A stretch of 64,000 nucleotides of DNA from Helichrysum umbraculigerum. Its lineage: Eukaryota; Streptophyta; Magnoliopsida; Asterales; Asteraceae. The notes beneath the pieces were generated by a model that saw nothing but the letters and a program-made list of their open reading frames with translations, was not told the DNA's origin and made no database searches. The number at the start of each line of letters is the position of its first letter. Position 1 is the stretch's first letter. The stretch lies in assembly GCA_949592205.1 (NCBI GenBank), contig CATIUR010000005.1, forward strand, positions 25,561,679 to 25,625,678, in the 5' to 3' direction. The position numbers were made by a program, and so were the translations under genes. Below are positions 62,233-64,000 of this stretch, one piece after another.

Positions 62233-63525
62233 TTAGCCAAGTTATTAGTAAGTCACTAGCTTAAAGGTAAAGGAAAAGAATTAGGTGCGAAAGGTGATGA
62301 ATAGTATATGATTCGATTGTGTTGGTTTCCGGATTGCTTCCGAGCAAGAGGCTACACAATCGGGTGGAAGATGATTTGTTGACATATGTTGATTAAATAG
62401 TGATGATTTGGTGAACAGTGTATGAATTTGTTGTATGTGTTTCCGGATAGCTTCCGGGCTAGAGGATCATACAATCACGTGGAAGTTGCTTGTTATATGT
62501 TTTGTTTTTTATGTGTGTGTTTTAGATTATGTTAAAAGGTATTGTTGATTAGTGAAATGATTGTTGTTGGTTAATGATTATGTGTAAAGATTCAGTGGTG
62601 ATTAGAGAGTTAACTGCGGTTAACACAGTGTTCAGTGTACAGAGCCCAGTGATTTTGTGCTTATGTAATTGTGTTAATATGTGTTAAGTGTTATGTGGAT
62701 TACTTGTTTGATTGCCTGTATACTCACTAAACAGTTGTGCTTACCCATTTCAGTGTTTATGTTGTAGGTTGATGTTTTGCTAGCGACATGTGGATAGAAG
62801 GTTTATGTGAAGTTAGTGACGTGGATATGGAGCATGCTTGTGGTTAGAACAAGCTTTCTTCTTTTGAATTGTTGTTTTGATATTCAATTGTGTAAATCGC
62901 CCAAACAAAGAGTTTTCGAATTAAATATGTTGGTCAATGTATAGTAGTTGACTTTGAAAGTCAAACTGAGTTATGGTGTCTAATGTATGTGGTTGTCAAG
63001 TGTATGAAGTCATATGATTGGTTTGGTTTGGGTCAAAGTGTTGAATTGTAGAAATAGGTCGAAAGTGATTGTTTGGTCAAATGTGAAGTTGACATATAGT
63101 CAACAATGTTGTAAGAGTCAAACATGTGTGGTATTGGGTAATGTGGTGGTGTTATGTAGTAGATTTGGTAAAAGTGTTCAAATGGGCACTAAACGGGTCA
63201 AAGGAGTTCAATCGGGTTAGAAACTGTAGTTATGTGGGTTTGACCAAGGGTGTTAGACTTGTTTTGAGATGTTGAAAATGTGTAAAGGGCAGAGGCTAAA
63301 ACCAAGTGGTTTGGGATATAGAGTGTTCACCAAAATGAGTTAAAATGGTCAAAAAGTGGTTATACGTCCGTTTTCTCGTAAAACGTGTATTTTGGAAAAG
63401 TGCAAAAAATAGAAAGTTTCATTTTGGCATTATGGAGGTGCCTGCAAATTTTTAGGGTCTAAGTGTTTACGAGTAAAAAGATATGCGTGTTTGAATTTGG
63501 TCAAAAATTTGAATCTGTGTTACCA

Positions 63526-63590
63526 CTAGAACAGGCTTGTTCTAGCCTAAAACAAACTTGTTCTAGCTAAAACAATGTTGTTTTACCTAC
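63526..63590. repeat. CTAGAACA ... TGTTCTAG palindrome cluster
   Basis: A perfect 8-base-arm palindrome (CTAGAACAGGCTTGTTCTAG, 63526-63545) is followed by a related half-site AACTTGTTCTAG and then AAAACAATGTTGTTTTA. The cluster sits directly after the backbone shared with insertion A. Confidence 0.85.
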
Positions 63591-63736
63591 CTGTACTATA
63601 TGGCTGGTAAATTGCATATCCCGTTGTCTTGTCTTGGGTCAAAATATAAAGATGAGAATATGGTATCAAATATACGAGATGTGGGACCGAGTTGTGGGAA
63701 CCGAAAAAAAAATTCTTAAAGTTTCGGGGCATTTCA

Positions 63737-64000
63737 AGTTTGAAGTAATAATTTCGCGGTTTTATTGTTATTTGTTTCTTTATATCGTATACTTATCGAA
63801 GTTTTTGTGTACCATGTTCAAGTGTTATCGTATAGGTTTTGAAAGTTGTAAGTGTTTGACACTCTGTGTATAAAGCATTTTCAAAATCTAAGTGACGGGG
63901 GTCCGGGGGCAGCGCCCCTGGTAGCGGGGTCCAAGGGGCTGAGCCCCTGGTTGGGGTCGAGCTGCCAGGTCGGTTTGAAAAATTTTTATTACTACTACAT
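63737..64000. repeat. Edge of a further repeat with GC-rich palindromic phrase
   Basis: After AT-rich sequence, 63893-63965 is strongly GC-rich and holds GGGGCAGCGCCCC-type and GGGGCTGAGCCCC-type palindromes with repeated GGGGTCC. Phrases like this are common in plant retrotransposon LTRs. The element continues beyond the window and its class is not determined. Confidence 0.45.

Larger units (their letters stand above)
58404..63736 (+). mobile_element. Truncated non-autonomous chromovirus-like LTR element
   Basis: Only the last 155 bp of the 5' LTR remain (58404-58558), matching 63592-63736 in the 3' LTR. The primer-binding site TGGTATCAGAGC is at 58562-58573. The interior is only about 875 bp and lacks gag-pol. 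A purine tract (AAGTGGGGGGAGAGT) precedes the 3' LTR start TGTAACACCCCGAATTTC at 59434. The 3' LTR is about 2.74 kb once the nested solo LTR (60673-62237) is removed. The left LTR has lost its beginning, so no TSD can be tested. Confidence 0.78.
59434..63736 (+). repeat. 3' LTR of the 58404-63736 element, split by a solo LTR
   Basis: It begins TGTAACACCCC and ends GGGGCATTTCA. Near its right end, 63350-63520 resembles 20407-20640 (minus strand) in insertion A, and is followed by the palindrome cluster at 63526-63590. ORFs 63014-63220 and 63634-63873 are LTR shadows. Confidence 0.75.

Overview
The window reads as nuclear heterochromatin of a flowering plant, most likely a eudicot. It is AT-rich, with spliceosomal introns, plant-type Helitrons, tRNA-derived SINEs, MITEs and large Ty3/gypsy LTR retrotransposons with plant-type primer-binding sites. 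I see no convincing host gene, rRNA gene, functional tRNA gene or CRISPR array. The species cannot be fixed from the sequence.

Main structure: one autonomous-type Helitron spans about 13634-52910. After removing insertions it is about 8.6 kb. It carries a Rep-helicase gene (exons at 14746-15040, 24016-26953, 35246-36703) and an RPA70-like single-strand DNA-binding protein gene (36738-38141 and 51540-52484). It ends in a hairpin plus CTAG. Three LTR insertions, all in exons, break it. (A) 15046-24010: a minus-strand non-autonomous chromovirus-like element (TSD GTAAC) with an extra SINE-derived palindrome at its left edge. (B) 26954-35240: a solo LTR (TSD TTGTA) that splits the helicase beside its Walker A motif and is itself split by a 6.2-kb Tat/Athila-like element (28283-34508). 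(C) 38147-51534: a tandem array of a Tekay/Del-like element (TSD CTAAT) with period exactly 5,663 bp: three 2,062-bp LTRs, two truncated gag-pol regions, and 51 bp of Helitron exon copied into every unit. Rep-helicase also has a premature stop and a frameshift, so the Helitron is dead.

Left flank (1-13633): accessory DNA with a hAT-like MITE, a Mutator-like MITE, a MITE between (TA)n tracts, two SINEs, a 1.1-kb Helitron, two other Helitron 3' ends, short tandem duplications and decayed ORFs. Right flank (52911-64000): a SINE with a 16-bp TSD, a 3.6-kb non-autonomous Helitron (54412-58047), and an LTR element (58404-63736) whose 3' LTR is split by a minus-strand solo LTR (60673-62232).

The most unusual recurring signal is that LTR families here carry clusters of short palindromes or hairpins whose sequence differs between relatives while the surrounding backbone is conserved.
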